Shown here: piece by piece, positions 1-11,092 of the stretch
Numbering within the stretch: position 1 is the first letter of the stretch
Layout: the number at the start of each line of letters is the position of its first letter
Program-made: the position numbers and the translations under genes
Notes under the pieces: generated by a model
Databases searched by the model: none
What the model saw: the letters and a program-made list of their open reading frames with translations, nothing else
Told to the model about the DNA's origin: nothing
NCBI GenBank assembly: GCA_007115705.1
Contig: QXEO01000243.1
Location: 1,474,239 to 1,538,238, forward strand
Reading direction: 5' to 3'
Length of the DNA: 64,000 nucleotides
DNA from: Dactylis glomerata
Lineage: Eukaryota; Streptophyta; Magnoliopsida; Poales; Poaceae

Positions 1-448
1 AGCTCTGCTGCTGGTGCGTGTGGTCGAGATGCGAACCGTTGACAAGCTTTCACGTCTTCTATGGCTGTTAACCCGTAGAACCCTGCATGAAAAGCTTTTG
101 CTGCAATAGCCCTGCTGCTAGCATGATGCCCGCATACTCCTGCGTGGATATCCCTTAATATTTATTGTCCTTCCTGGGAGTGACGCAGCGTTGTAAAACG
201 CCAGTTATACTTTTCTTGTACAGCTTCCCTTGTAATACGACAAAAGCCTTAGATCGTCGTATTATCCTTTTTGCTTCTACTGTGTCTTCGGGTAGTGTTT
301 TGTTTACCATGTATGCCAAGTATGGCTGCATCCAAGTTTCTTCGATCATCATAACTTCTTCAGGTTCTGTTGTGCTTCCTTTGCTAGCCCCCGAGCCTTC
401 CGTAGTCGAATTTTTGTTGGTTTTTATTGTTCTTTCTATGATCTCTTC
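1..448 (-). pseudogene. Integrase N-terminal zinc-binding region of element A, partial
   Basis: The frame continues past the TAG at 449 with an acidic/Thr-rich linker, then VLQGKLYKKSITGVLQRCV, the usual lead-in to the integrase HHCC zinc finger. A frameshift at about 165 moves the finger (RDIHAGVCGHHA ... KACQRF) to another frame, readable to base 1. The catalytic D-D-E core lies outside the window. Confidence 0.82.
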
Positions 449-1528
449 CTAAAAGACTCCTGGTGGTATGGGCAGGCACTGCGACCCGATATTTGCTAAA
501 TTGTCAGTTTCCTCGTTGTTGGCTCTGCTGACGTGCGAAACTTCGCATCCATCGAATGTTCCCTCGAGATAGTAGTATAAGTTTCCATATGCTGTCATAT
601 TGTCACTGACGACATCACATCGGTTCATCACTTGTTGGACGACAAGATTCGAGTCCCCAAATATTTTTAGTCGAGTTGCTCCGCATGCTTTGGCCATTTT
701 CATTCTGTGGAGCAGAGCCTCGTATTCTGCTTCATTGTTGGAAGCTTGAGGAAAGCTCATCCTTAAAACGTACTTTAATTTGTCGCCTTGTGGTGATATC
801 AGAACTACTCCCGCTCCTGCACCTTGGATTCTTTTTTATCTGTCAAAGTACATTGTCCACACGCTTGATAGATCTGGTGGTCCTATGCTTTGTAGCTCTA
901 GCCATTCTACTGTGAAGTCCGGTAATACTTGGGATTTGATTGCCTTTCGCTTTTCATACGTGATGTCCAAGGTTGACAATTCGATTCCCCATAGGGAGAC
1001 ACGTCCTGTCGCTGACGGGTTGTTCAATATATTGGATAGTGGTGCTTCGTTAACCACTATGATTGGATGCACCGCGAAATACTGCTGTAGCTTTCGTGTC
1101 GTTGTGAATATGTTGTATGCAAGCTTCTGATAGTGTGGGTACCTCTGCTTTGTTGGGGATAGTACTTCACTAAGGAAATATACTGGCCTCTGTACTCCAT
1201 GAGCTTTTCCTTCTTCGCTTCTTTCGACTACTAACACCGTACTTACCACTTGATGTGTTGCGGCAATGTATAGTAGTAGCGGCTCTTTTTCATTTGGTGC
1301 GACCAACACCGGTGGTGTGGAGAGCACTTTTTTCAATTGTGCAAAGGCTGCATCTGGTTCTTCTGTCCACTCAAATTTGTCGTCTGATTTTTTCATGAGT
1401 GCATAGAAAGGAAGCGCTTTTTCTCCCAATCGTGCAACGAATCGACTTAGCGCTGCGACGCGTCTGGCAAGCCTCTGGACGTCGTGCAACTTTGTTGGTT
1501 TCCCCATTGTTAATATTGCTTGGATCTT
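449..1528 (-). pseudogene. RNase H region(s) of element A
   Basis: After RT comes the connection and RNase H-like stretch (VAALSRFVARLGEKALPFY, LLLYIAATHQVVSTVLV, PVYFLSEVL), and then a second RNase H-type segment with QASNNEAEYEALLHRM and FGDSNLVVQQV (the E and D of a D-E-D site) at about 500-760. A TAA at 836-838 lies between the two, just after MYFDR, where the first catalytic Asp of the second domain sits. Two RNase H modules (a bridge-like one and a plant RNase H-type one) are known for the Tat-like lineage of plant Gypsy elements. That reading is inferred from motifs only. Confidence 0.82.
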
Positions 1529-2299
1529 CTATGGGTTTGCTTCTATTCCTCTTGCTGATACCAGCAAACCTAGGAGTTGTCCTGCTGATACCCCAAAGGA
1601 ACATTTTGTTGGGTTAAGCTTAAGCTTGTACCTGTTTAGGTTGTCGAAGGTTTCTGCCAAATCTCTGATTAATGACTCTTCTTTTCTTGTGGTGGTGACT
1701 ACGTCGTCGATGTAGACTTGAATGTTGCGTCCTATTTGACTTCCGAGGCAGTTTTGCATCATCCGCTGGTAGGTTGCTCCTGCGTTTTTTAAGCCGAAAG
1801 GCATGAATTGATAGCAGAACACACCGTATGGTGTGATAAAAGCTGTTTTTTCCTCATCTCCTTTCTTCAATTTGATCTGGTTGTAGCCAGAATATGCGTC
1901 CAGGAAGGAAAGCCTTGCACACCCCGCTGTTGAGTCTATTATTTGATCAATGCAAGGTAGGGGAAAGGGATCCTTTGGACAGTGCTTGTTGAGAGACGTG
2001 TAGTCGACACATACTCTTTGTACGTCTGTGTTTTTCTTGGGGACAATAACTGGATTGGATACCCAAGTCGACGTTTTGATTTCTCGGATGAATCCTGCAT
2101 TTTCTAGCCTGTGTAGCTCGGATGCTATTGCTTTCCTTTTGGGTTCGTCAAATCGTCTCAATGGCTGCTTGACTGGCTTTGCTTTGGGATCCACGTTTAG
2201 TGCGTGCTCGACGAGTTCCCTGGGAACCCCTGGCATGTCTGAAGGACACCAGGCGAAGATTTCCCAGCGCTCATGGAGAAACTCGACAAACACGCTTTC
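1529..2299 (-). pseudogene. Reverse transcriptase of element A
   Basis: Clear Ty3/Gypsy RT order: WVSNPVIVPKKN, RVCVDYTSLNKHCPKDPFPLP, LDAYSGYNQI, FCYQFMPFGLKNAGATYQRMM, and the catalytic VYIDDV box near 1700. The frame is open for about 255 codons between TAG codons at 2300 and 1529. The second interrupts EANPxKIQAILTM, where a Glu codon would be expected. It would copy element RNA into cDNA in the particle. This is the only RT-encoding LTR element in the window; X, Y and Z have none. Confidence 0.93.
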
Positions 2300-3290
2300 C
2301 TATGCAGGATCCAGGTTTACTGCTATGGAGGTGGTCTTGTTCAGGTCCGTAGGGTGGACCTGGATTTTCTTTGAGTCTTGGGTTGCATCGAAAGCCTGAT
2401 CTGGCAGGGATCGTCCAACATCAGGTAGCACGTTATGGTCAGTTTCGCCTTTTAACCTTGCGTATTCTGTTGTCATGCCGAAAGTTTGTGCCAGCCTGTT
2501 GAATTCTTTGTCACAAGTGTTGGATACTTCGAAGCTGCCTTGAACTGTAATTGCTCCTTTAGGTCCTGGGATTTTGAGTGTGAGGTATGCATAATGAGGT
2601 ACTGCCATGAACTTTGCAAATGCTGGACGCCCCAGGATTGCATGGTACTGTGAAGGCCAGTCCATGACTTCGAACTCTATTTTTTCTCTGCGATAATTGT
2701 TACTATTGCCAAAGCAAATGTCAAGTTCTATTCTCCCGAGGGGATAATTTGCGCCTCCTGGTACTATTCTGTGGAAGGAGCAATCTGTGGGTTTTAAGCT
2801 TTCCAACGAGATGCACATTGCCTTCAGGGTTCTTGCATATATTAGGTTTATGCCGCTTCCTGCATCCATAAATACTCGCCCAACATCGTATCCCCTATTT
2901 GCGCCTTCAACACCATGGGCGCGTGCCCTGGCCTTGGTACTTTCCTTAGGTGGTCTGCTCTGCTGAACCTGACTGGTTGATCGGACCACTTCAAGTACTC
3001 TGTTGTGGCTGGTGGTGATGATATTGCTAGATTTACTTGTCTGGATATGATCTTCCGCTCTTTCTTGGATTTTGGCACTGGTTGGATCATTGCAGATATG
3101 TATACTTTTGATTCCAGATGTTTTGCTAGATGCTGCACTTGATATCCTTGACTTGTATTTTTCCTCCCTGACGTATTCCTTTGTTTTGGTCCATAGCGTT
3201 TTGCAACCTTAAGAATGTTCTGCAGTCCTTCATCTGGTGATTAGAGACTCTCTTCCCATCTAGATACGCGTAGTGGATGCGACAGGGACC
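2300..3290 (-). pseudogene. Aspartic protease region of element A, frameshifted
   Basis: It continues the gag frame through GPCRIHYAYLDGKRV and ISAMIQPVPKSKKE, then shifts frame near 2900 just before the protease active-site motif FMDAGSGINLIYA (D-x-G). It runs on through ILGRPAF, a common flap-side motif of retropepsins, to a TAG at 2300-2302, beyond which the RT frame continues. Its role would be cleavage of the Gag-Pol polyprotein. The frameshift and stops make it non-functional. The same protein, better preserved, is at 44810-45787. Confidence 0.88.
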
Positions 3291-5225
3291 CTAGAGCATG
3301 TCTTCTGCTGATGGGCCGGAGTACTTGGGTTTCTCTGTTCTACGATTGCCTTCTCTCTGAAACTCCCTGCTTTCATAGCCTTCCTCATCTCTTCTCTTAT
3401 AGCCTGCAGTTATCTGATTTCGCCTTGCGCGGTCATCTTCATTGCGGTACCTTCTCCTTTGCCTGCTTACTTTGTCGACTTCTGGCGAGTGTCCTCTTTT
3501 ATTGTTGTATGCGTCTTCTCCGTCGGCAAATCTGTTGGCTACTTCCATTAATTCTGATACTATCTTAGGCTTTGTTCTCCCTAGCTCTTCCACGAGGTCC
3601 AAACAGTGAAGGCCAGCTAAAAAAGCATCGACTGCCCACTCGTCGGAGATGTCTTCTGCAGAATTTTTGGTTATACTCCACCGCTGTATATAGGAGCGCA
3701 AAGTTTCATCCTTCCTTTGCACGCATGACTTGAATTCTTCTAGCGACACTGGGCGTTTATATGTCGACCGAAAATTTCTTGCGAATTGGCCCTCTAGTTC
3801 TCCCCAACTCCCGATAGAATCGTTGGGTAGTGTGTTTAACCAGGACCGTGCTGCGCCGGTGAGGTGTAACTGCAGGCTTTGCATTGCCGCTGTCCTTGTT
3901 CCTCCGAGTATTTGCACTGCTTGTAGGTAGTCTGATAACCACAGCGTGGGTTCTTGTGACCCATCATACTTTTGCTGATCGTGCGGCAATTTGAATCCTT
4001 TGGGTACCCGCGTTCTGTGAACCATTCGGGTAAAGCATAGCACGCCCATCTCTTTTTCGTCGTCTTCATAGTTTTCTTCTCTCCATGCGTAATGCGCGTT
4101 GTTTACTCTTGCTTGTGTTATAATATTCCTTGCATCCTCCTTTCGCGTCTTACTTTTTTTGTCGCCTGACGACTCGCTTGTTTGGTTTTGGGAGGGTCGG
4201 CGCTTGAAATTTTCTTTTTGCTTCTCTTTGTGATATGTCGCCTTTTCCTCTAGAGGGTGTTTCCTTAACTTATCCTGTACTAACCCAAGGCTTCGTATCA
4301 CGGCTCGATGCATGTGCTCCCACGGATCTTCAGGCTCCGGTTGTGTGGTTAATAGATATGCTTGTGCTGCTACCAATGCTGCCTCTGGCGTTTCTTGCAT
4401 AAAATCCTCTTCATTATCTGATGGGTGCTTGCTTGTGCTTTTTGCGTGGCTTTCTTCTCTTGCCCACGCTGTTGTTCTCCTGTTGTGCTTTGGGTCTCTG
4501 TGCCTTTCTCTGCTGGATTCTGATTCATCGCTGTATTCGTCCCAATATGCTCCACTTGACATGCTGTAATTTTCTTGGCTTCTTCTTAACTCGTCTTTTT
4601 CCTTCCTCAACTTTTTCCTGTGTTGATGCAATGCATATTGATATCACATTAAAACTTCCCTTCTTGAATTGGCGGGTACTTTTGTCCCGTGGTTGATAGC
4701 TGACATGATAATTCTCCACTCCCCGTTGGAGACGTGAATTTTCTCATTCTCCTTTTTACCGTTGCTCCTTGATTTGTCGACTTGCGTGTTGATTTCTGCG
4801 TTATCTTTGTGACCGTTCTCTTCCGCAGATTTAGTGATAATGACGCATAGTTGATGTACGCTCCTGGAGATGCCACTACTTTCGGTGGCGAGGTCCTTTT
4901 GACTGTTGTATGGTTTACCCGCTGCTACTCCTTTGTCAGGTTCTTCCTGAGTTCTGTCGAGTTTTTCAGGTTCCTTTTTCTTGTTTTCTGTTGTTGTGAA
5001 GCTGACCGGCAAGTTTACCTCGCTGGAAGAGCCCACTGATGATCCAGATAGTGTGATTGTCTTGGCTTTGTTCGTCGACGGACCTGATTCCGCTGGATCC
5101 GAAAGGCGGGTTGAACCCGAAGGTCCGACATAGAAGCTTAAACTTCCGATCGTCAACTCCATCTTCTGATTTTCATCGACTTCTGTATTGCTATTGACTA
5201 AAAGCGAAAAAGCCATCGAATTCAT
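3291..5225 (-). pseudogene. gag of Gypsy element A, interrupted
   Basis: The start is the ATG at 5225 (MNSMAFSLL), matching the start in X'. The protein has a Ser/Glu-rich N-terminal third, then a charged Arg/Glu/Ser stretch, then a retrotransposon Gag core (GFKLPHDQQKYDGSQEPTLW ... LHLTGAARSWLN ... FRSTYKRP) near 3700-4000. An in-frame TGA at 4644-4646 replaces the Gly of the LLGYHYAL motif seen in X', and a TAG at 3291-3293 replaces the Asn of MLNGPC. Both are single-codon losses in an otherwise continuous frame. Gag would build the cytoplasmic virus-like particle. Confidence 0.9.
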
Positions 5226-5242
5226 AATCCCAACGCCCAGAG

Positions 5243-5260
5243 TCCCCACGGTCGGCGCCA
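5243..5260 (-). promoter_or_regulatory. Primer-binding site of element A
   Basis: Two bases inside the LTR the minus strand reads TGGCGCCGACCGTGGGGA. TGG followed by a conserved block directly after the LTR is the position and form of a tRNA primer-binding site (complement of the tRNA CCA end). The same site follows the LTRs at 31092 and 39734. I could not assign the tRNA with confidence. Confidence 0.8.
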
Positions 5261-5262
5261 AT

Positions 5263-5597
5263 TGACGAGGGTTAACTCGACAAATGTCCAATATGAAGGA
5301 CTTAGGATCGGGGGAATAGGGCATCAGATGAACTCGAAGGTAAAATCAGTCAAACAAAGCGTGTATCGAAAGTAATCGTGGTGATGATCTTTCGCTTACT
5401 CTCAATCTGTCCCTCACCGTCCTCTCCTGGTCCCTATATATCGGTGGCCAGGTCTCAAGGTACGGGAGAGGTATGACACAGATTACAACATCGATATATC
5501 ACATGAACTCGTATCTCGACTAGTATTACACTTGGGCCTAGCTTAACGGGCCTCAGGGGTACTCAACTAATGGGCTCTATTATCTATACCCTTGTCA
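5263..5597 (-). repeat. 5' LTR of Gypsy element A (335 bp)
   Basis: On the minus strand it starts TGACAAGGGTATAGA and ends CCCTCGTCA, the same termini and the same 335-bp length as the LTRs at 30758, 39400 and 51230. A TATATA core at about 5435-5442 sits where the other copies have theirs, so transcription would start within the LTR and run leftward. Confidence 0.93.
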
Positions 5598-5767
5598 CAT
5601 AGGGTGGTTATGCTTTGCAATAAAATATGTCACCTGTCACTTATTTTCAATCAACTTGACAAACATTCTAGTTGTGATTTGTCTGTTTGATGGATTCTCT
5701 CTTGCACTTAACCCCAAACATGCTAGAGCTTTTATTTTATGGTGCGGCTTCTTCATCTAGCTAAATA

Positions 5768-6043
5768 GGGCTAACTTCTTCCAAAATAGTCCACCTTATT
5801 TCGGTATCTTTCCTCTGTCTTTGGTATATGAAACTTGCATACAAGCTGTTGCTTCTCGAGTTCATTTGTATGCGCCTTTCTTTTAGATGTATGAGTCTTG
5901 ACAGAGAAACCCTTCTTCTTTGCGTAAGCATTATAGTGTGCTCTTGCAACTTCAATAGTGTCAAATTGCAACACAGGAAAAGGTTCTTGCGGACTGGAAG
6001 CAACCTCCTCATGTCTGCCACCTATGTTACTACCTCCTTCCAA
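5768..6043 (-). pseudogene. FAR1-type DNA-binding domain fragment
   Basis: A 90-residue minus-strand reading has PFPVLQFDTIEVARAHYNAY and KKKGFSVKTHTSKR followed by a Cys-containing stretch. This fits the FAR1 DNA-binding domain pattern (F-x-[ST]-x-E-x-A-x3-Y-x2-YA-x3-GF-x-[VI]-[RK]). FAR1/FRS proteins derive from Mutator-like transposases, so it is either a broken FRS gene or a piece of a MULE. No transposase core follows: the reading stops at 5771, 170 bp from element A's LTR, which may have landed inside it. The call rests on the motif alone. Confidence 0.55.
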
Positions 6044-6958
6044 ATCAGGATAAGTGGTAGAATTAGTAGGTATAGTGGCTTTGGGGATGTTGTTTCGCCA
6101 GCAACGCCTACTTGCCCATGTTGTTGCACCCTGACCATTGTGAACATTAGAAGCACTAGAAACTTATTGGTCTTGATCAATTGGGTCTAGTGATTCTTCA
6201 AAAATCTCTGGCACAGCCTACGTGCAGAAGTATGGCTGTGAGTCATAGTAACACTCATATTCACTTGGGATAGCATTCATGTCCAAACCTGACATCTCTA
6301 GCAAGAGACATTTTTCATAAGCATGTACTAACTTTTTTCAAACACATGAAAACAAATGTTGAGCACTCTACTTATATATGGATTACTTGGTTGGATCTAA
6401 TTTGTTTTTAGTTGATATAGTTTTGGTTTCTGATTATAAGTAACTTGGGTACGGATTTTGTCAAAGTTGGTTCATTGCCATGCATTTTAGTTTGAACACC
6501 GTTTGTGTATGAATTACACAGCATGTGCATCACAAACTTTTCATATTCATGTTCTTTAACAATAATTCTTAACCTAGACACACTGCGCTGTCATGTTTCA
6601 ACTAGGGGTTTTCTCATGTCGCATTTTTTGCAGATTAATTTGACAAAGACCAAGTATGTGGGGCTTAAGCATGATCACAATAGAAAATTCTACAACTATC
6701 TCAAGGTCAAGACAATATGTTCAGAGTTAACTACGTACAAGTTGAAGAAAAGTTAGCACCTTTTGTGTTCAGAAACTACATGTTCTTTTGCCAGTTGTGA
6801 AATCTAGCACCATGATAATCCCTTTGTGCAAACCATATCCTCCCTACATTGAACTATTGTTGAAATCCTTGGGAGTCTGGAAGCTATTTTCAAATACTCG
6901 ATATCTTCTGCTTACTATTATATTGCGGGACGGTATGGACCTAAATATTCAGTGTTTA
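6044..6958. other. AT-rich intergenic sequence, nothing recognised
   Basis: Short open readings only, with no recognisable domain, terminal repeat or RNA gene. The tandem array begins at its right edge. The sequence just before 6959 differs from what precedes the later units, so 6959 is close to the true left edge of the array. Confidence 0.5.
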
Positions 6959-7501
6959 CCTCCTACTAGTTTGACACATGTATGCAACTTGGCTATAAAC
7001 ATGTTACAATTTACATGGAGACTGCAATATCCCCTGTCTACTATCAAGATTTTGTTGTTTTTCCATGAACTAAGTTAGTACTTCGACATTTTTCTGCTAT
7101 GTTCATTTAGATTGGACTGATCTACCAAAAATACTTTTTTCTTCAACTCATGTCAAGTAACCTTACAAGTTTCTAAAGAATTTTTATTTGTTTGAATGGA
7201 TTTCTACTTGGTGGGCTCAAGATGCAGGTTCATGTTGGAGCAAAACTGCATATATTTCATCATGGGGCTTTTTTGGTTTCTTCAATAGATCTACAACACA
7301 ACTACTTTGATTTGTGGCCAAACAAGGTGGGGGTGATGTTGAAAGTTAGTGCAGCATATCAGATGTTACCGTGTGTTTTTTCCTTCAGGGGAGAGAAATT
7401 CTTGTTTGTTCTTCCTACCACAGAAGTGGGGAGATCCGGATCAATGAACTAGAGGTGGAATAAGAGCCTCATGGTGAATAAGCCTGGGGCGAGAGGAGAA
7501 C

Positions 7502-7502
<1 letters not shown>

Positions 7503-7535
<33 letters not shown>
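7503..7535. repeat. GA microsatellite
   Basis: About 15 consecutive GA dinucleotides inside the first unit of the tandem array. The other units have shorter GA runs at the same place. Confidence 0.9.
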
Positions 7536-7536
<1 letters not shown>

Positions 7537-10118
7537 GTGGGGGGTGTTATGCTTTGATGTGCTTTGGATCGCTTTTAACCTTATTGTAGCAGAACTAGCA
7601 TCGGCATGTCTATCGCTTTTTACCTTCTCGTCATTTTGCACATAACTTTTTTACCAGATCCGCACCTTTCTTCATCCCAGATGCCGGGTCGGGGCAAATG
7701 AGCACCCAGGTGCCGGGTTGGGAAAACTAGGACCGGATGCTGGTTAACCATGTCCCGACCTTTGCTATTGTGCATTGTTGTACTTTAGGTCGGACCATCC
7801 GTTTGGTGGCTGATGGTTATGCCTTCCATGTTTCCTATAGTGACGGGTGTGATCCAAACATTTCTTTTACAAATTGAGATTGCTAACCTTCCTACCCCAC
7901 ATGGTCGAAACAGATTTAGTTCCATATGCAATGAAATGGACACCATCCGCTTTGTTTGATTCCATTGAATAATAGCAAGTCAGCAGTAGTTAACTAGCTG
8001 ATTCTATGCTATACACTCATGAATGCTAGCATACCAATTAGGGATCCAAGAGGAGCCCTTGGATCCTAGCGATTGTATTAGCAAAAAGCTTACAGGCACA
8101 AAAGTAAAAAATGCAGGAAAATTATAAGAATTTTTTTCTTTCTTGATCATAACATATGCAAGCCCTCCTACTAGTTTGACACATGTATGCAACTTTGTTA
8201 TAACCATGTTACAAGTTACATGGAGACTATAATATTCCCTATCTACTATCAAGATTTTGATGTTTTTCCATGAACTACTGCTACATTTTCTACTATGCTC
8301 ATTTAGATTGGAGTGATCTACCAATTTTTTTTTGCTTCAACTCATGTCAAGTAACTTTACAAGTTTGGAGAATTTTTATTGGTTTGAATGGGCTCAATAT
8401 GTAGGTTCATGTTGGAGCAAATTTCAAAGATTTCTTCATGGGGATTTTTTAATTTCTTCAATAGATCTACAACACAACTACTTTGATTTGTAGCCAAACA
8501 GGATGGGGTGATGGTGAAAGTTAGGGCAGCATATGAGACGTTACCTTGTGTTTTTTCCTTCAAGGGAGAGAAATTCTTTTTGTTCTTCCTACCAGAGAAG
8601 TAGGGAGATCTGGATCAGTGAACTAGAGGTGGAAGAAGAGCCTCGTGATGAACAAGCTCAGGGCGAGAGAGAGGGCGTGGGGGCGTTTTATGCGTTGATG
8701 TGTTTTGGATAGCTTTAAACCTTATCATAGTGCAACCAACATCGGTATGTCTGTTGCTTTTTACCTCCTTCTCATTTTGCACACAACTTTTTTGACCGGA
8801 TCCACACCTTTCTTCATCCCGGATGCCGGGTCGGGGCAAATGAGTACCCGGGTGCCAGGTTTGGCAAACTAGCACCGGATACTGGCTAGCCGTGTCCTGA
8901 CCTTTGCTATTGCACATTGTTGACTTTGGGTCAGAGCATCCGTTTGATGGTTGATGGTTATCCCTGCCATGTTTCCTATAGTGTCGGGTGTGATTCCAAA
9001 CAGTTTTTTTACAAATTGAGATTGCTAACCTTCCTACCCCACATGGTCAAAACAAATTTAGTTCCATATGCAATGACATGGACACCATCCACTTTGTATT
9101 ATTCCATTAAAATAGCAAGTCAGCAACAGTTAACTGGTTGATTCTATGCTATACACTCGTGAATGCTAGCATACTAATTAGGGATCCAAGAGGAGCCCTT
9201 AGATCCGAGCGATTGCAATAGCAAAAGGCTTAGAGGCAAAAAAATGCAGGAAAATTATAAGAATTTTTTATTTCTTGATCATAACATACCCAGGCCCTCC
9301 TACTAGTTTGATAGATGTATGCAACTTGGCAATATCCATGTTACAAGTTACATGGAGACTGCAATATCCCATGTCTACTATCAAGATTTTGTTGTTTTTC
9401 CATGAACTAAGTTGGTACTGCTACATTTTTCTGCTATGTTCATTTAGGTTGGACTGATCTACTAAAATAAAGTTTTTGCTTCAACTCGTTTCAAGTAACC
9501 TTACAAGTTCCTGAAGAATTTTTATTGGTTTGAATGTATTTCTACTCGATGGGCTTAAGATGCAGGCTCATGTTGGAGCAAAACTGGCTAGATTTCTTCA
9601 TGGGCCTTTTTTGTTTCTCCAATTGATCTACAACACAGATACTTAGATTTGTGGCCAAACAGGGTGGGTGTAATGGTGAAATTTAGGGGAGCATATGAGA
9701 TGTTACCTTGTGTTTTTTTCTTCAGAGGAGAGAAATTCCTTTTTTGTACTTCCTACCATAGAAGTTGGGATATCTGGATCAGCAAACTACATGCAGAAGA
9801 AGAGCCTCGTGCTGAACAAGCATGGGGCGAGAGGAGAACGACGAGAGAGAGAGCGGGGGTGTCGGGGTGTTTTATGCATTGATGTGTTTTGGATCGCTTT
9901 AAACGTTATCATAGCGCAACTAGCATCAGCATGTCTGATGCTTTTTACCTCCTCTTCATTTTGCACACAACTTTTTTGACCAAATCCACACCTTGCTTCA
10001 TCCCAGATGCCGGGTCAGGGCAAATGAGCACCTAGGTGCCAGGTTGGGCAAACTAGTAGTTGATGATGACTAGTCGCGTCCTGACCTTTGATGTTGTTCA
10101 TTGTTGACTTTCAGTCGG

Positions 10119-10495
10119 TGATGAGGGTTAGCCTCGGCAATGTCCTCAGATGAAGGACTTAGGATCAGGGGGAAGAGGTGTGTCGGATGAAGTCAAAGGT
10201 AAAATAGACAAATGAGGCAAATATGATTGTATTATCGAGACAAAGCTAGGGTTATAAGCTAGATCTCAACGTGTCCCTCCGTTGGCTCCTCCTTACCCCT
10301 TATATAGGTGCCTAGGTCCCAGAGTCCTATTGGGTATGATACAATTTCATATTCTATGTTGGTTTATAGAGTAGTTTCCATATTTGACTCGTCCTTCCGC
10401 CGGCTCCTTACCTGGGCCGTAATATTCATAGGCCTTAACCCGAATATAAACTAGGGGTACCAATGCCATGGGCCCTGGCAGACGTACCCATGTCA
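10119..10495 (-). mobile_element. Solo LTR (377 bp), Gypsy-type, relative of the 335-bp LTR
   Basis: Flanked by a perfect 5-bp duplication GTCGG (10114-10118 and 10496-10500); the other array units have one uninterrupted GTCGGAGCATCC here. On the minus strand it runs TGACATGGG ... CCTCATCA, has a CCTATATAAGG TATA box, and near its end has GATCCTAAGTCCTTCAT and GGACATT like the 335-bp LTR family. It is a separate but related family. The solo state implies LTR-LTR recombination. Confidence 0.9.
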
Positions 10496-10949
10496 GTCGG
10501 AGCATCCGTTTGATGGCTGATGGTTATGCTTGACATGTTTCCTATAGTGTCGGGTGTGATTTCAAACAGTTTTTTACAAATTGAGATTGATAACCTTCCT
10601 ACCCCACATAGTCAAAACAAATTTAGTTCCATGTGCAATGACATGGACACCATCCGCTTTGTTTGATTCCACTGAATAATAGCACGTCAACAATGGTTAA
10701 CTGGCAGATTCATGCTATACACTCGTGAATGTTAGCATACTAATTAGGGATCCAAGAGGAGCCCTTCGATCCCAGCGATTGCATTAGCAAAAAGCTTATA
10801 GGCACAAAAGGGAAAGTGTAGGAAAATTATAAGAATTTTTTCTTTCTTGATCATAACATATGCAGCCCTCCTATTAGTTTGACACATGTATGCAACTTGG
10901 CTATAACCATGTTACAAGTTACATGGAGACTGCAATATCCTATCTCTAC

Positions 10950-11092
10950 TACTCCCTCTGACCCATATTACCTTTCGCAAATACGGATGTATCTAGACAC
11001 ATTTTACCTTTCGCAAATACGGATGTATCTAGATACATTTTAGTGCTAGATACATCCATATTTACAAAAGGTAATATGGCTCGGAGGAAGTA
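10950..11092. mobile_element. Stowaway-type MITE with internal 36-bp tandem duplication
   Basis: TA-flanked element with termini CTCCCTCTGACCCATATTAC and (reverse) CTTCCTCCGAGCCATATTAC. Present only in the fourth unit of the tandem array, so it inserted after the array formed or only into this copy. A 36-bp block starting CCTTTCGCAAATACGGATG is present twice in tandem (10971-11006 and 11007-11042). Confidence 0.88.

Larger units (their letters stand above)
1..5597 (-). mobile_element. Ty3/Gypsy LTR retrotransposon A, complete-type, cut by window edge
   Basis: Read on the minus strand, the order is 5' LTR, primer-binding site, gag, aspartic protease, reverse transcriptase, RNase H, then the zinc-binding start of integrase at the window edge. 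Integrase after RT is the Ty3/Gypsy order. Nearly the whole coding region lies in one frame, broken by single in-frame stops at 4644-4646, 3291-3293, 2300-2302, 1529-1531, 836-838 and 449-451 and by two frameshifts (about 2900 and 165), so it is a dead copy. It belongs to the same family as X (30758-51564) and X' (39400-42416): all have a 335-bp LTR and near-identical Gag/protease motifs. Its second LTR and target duplication lie outside the window. Confidence 0.93.

Noticed and set aside
7681..7780. GC patch with GGTGCCGGGT motifs considered as a CRISPR-like or hairpin RNA signal
   Set aside because: It is one landmark of a 1.2-kb repeat with no short regular spacing; CRISPR is not expected in a plant nucleus.
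6505..9979. Several plus-strand readings of 60-106 codons within the tandem array
   Set aside because: Not conserved between units; frames break at different places in each copy.
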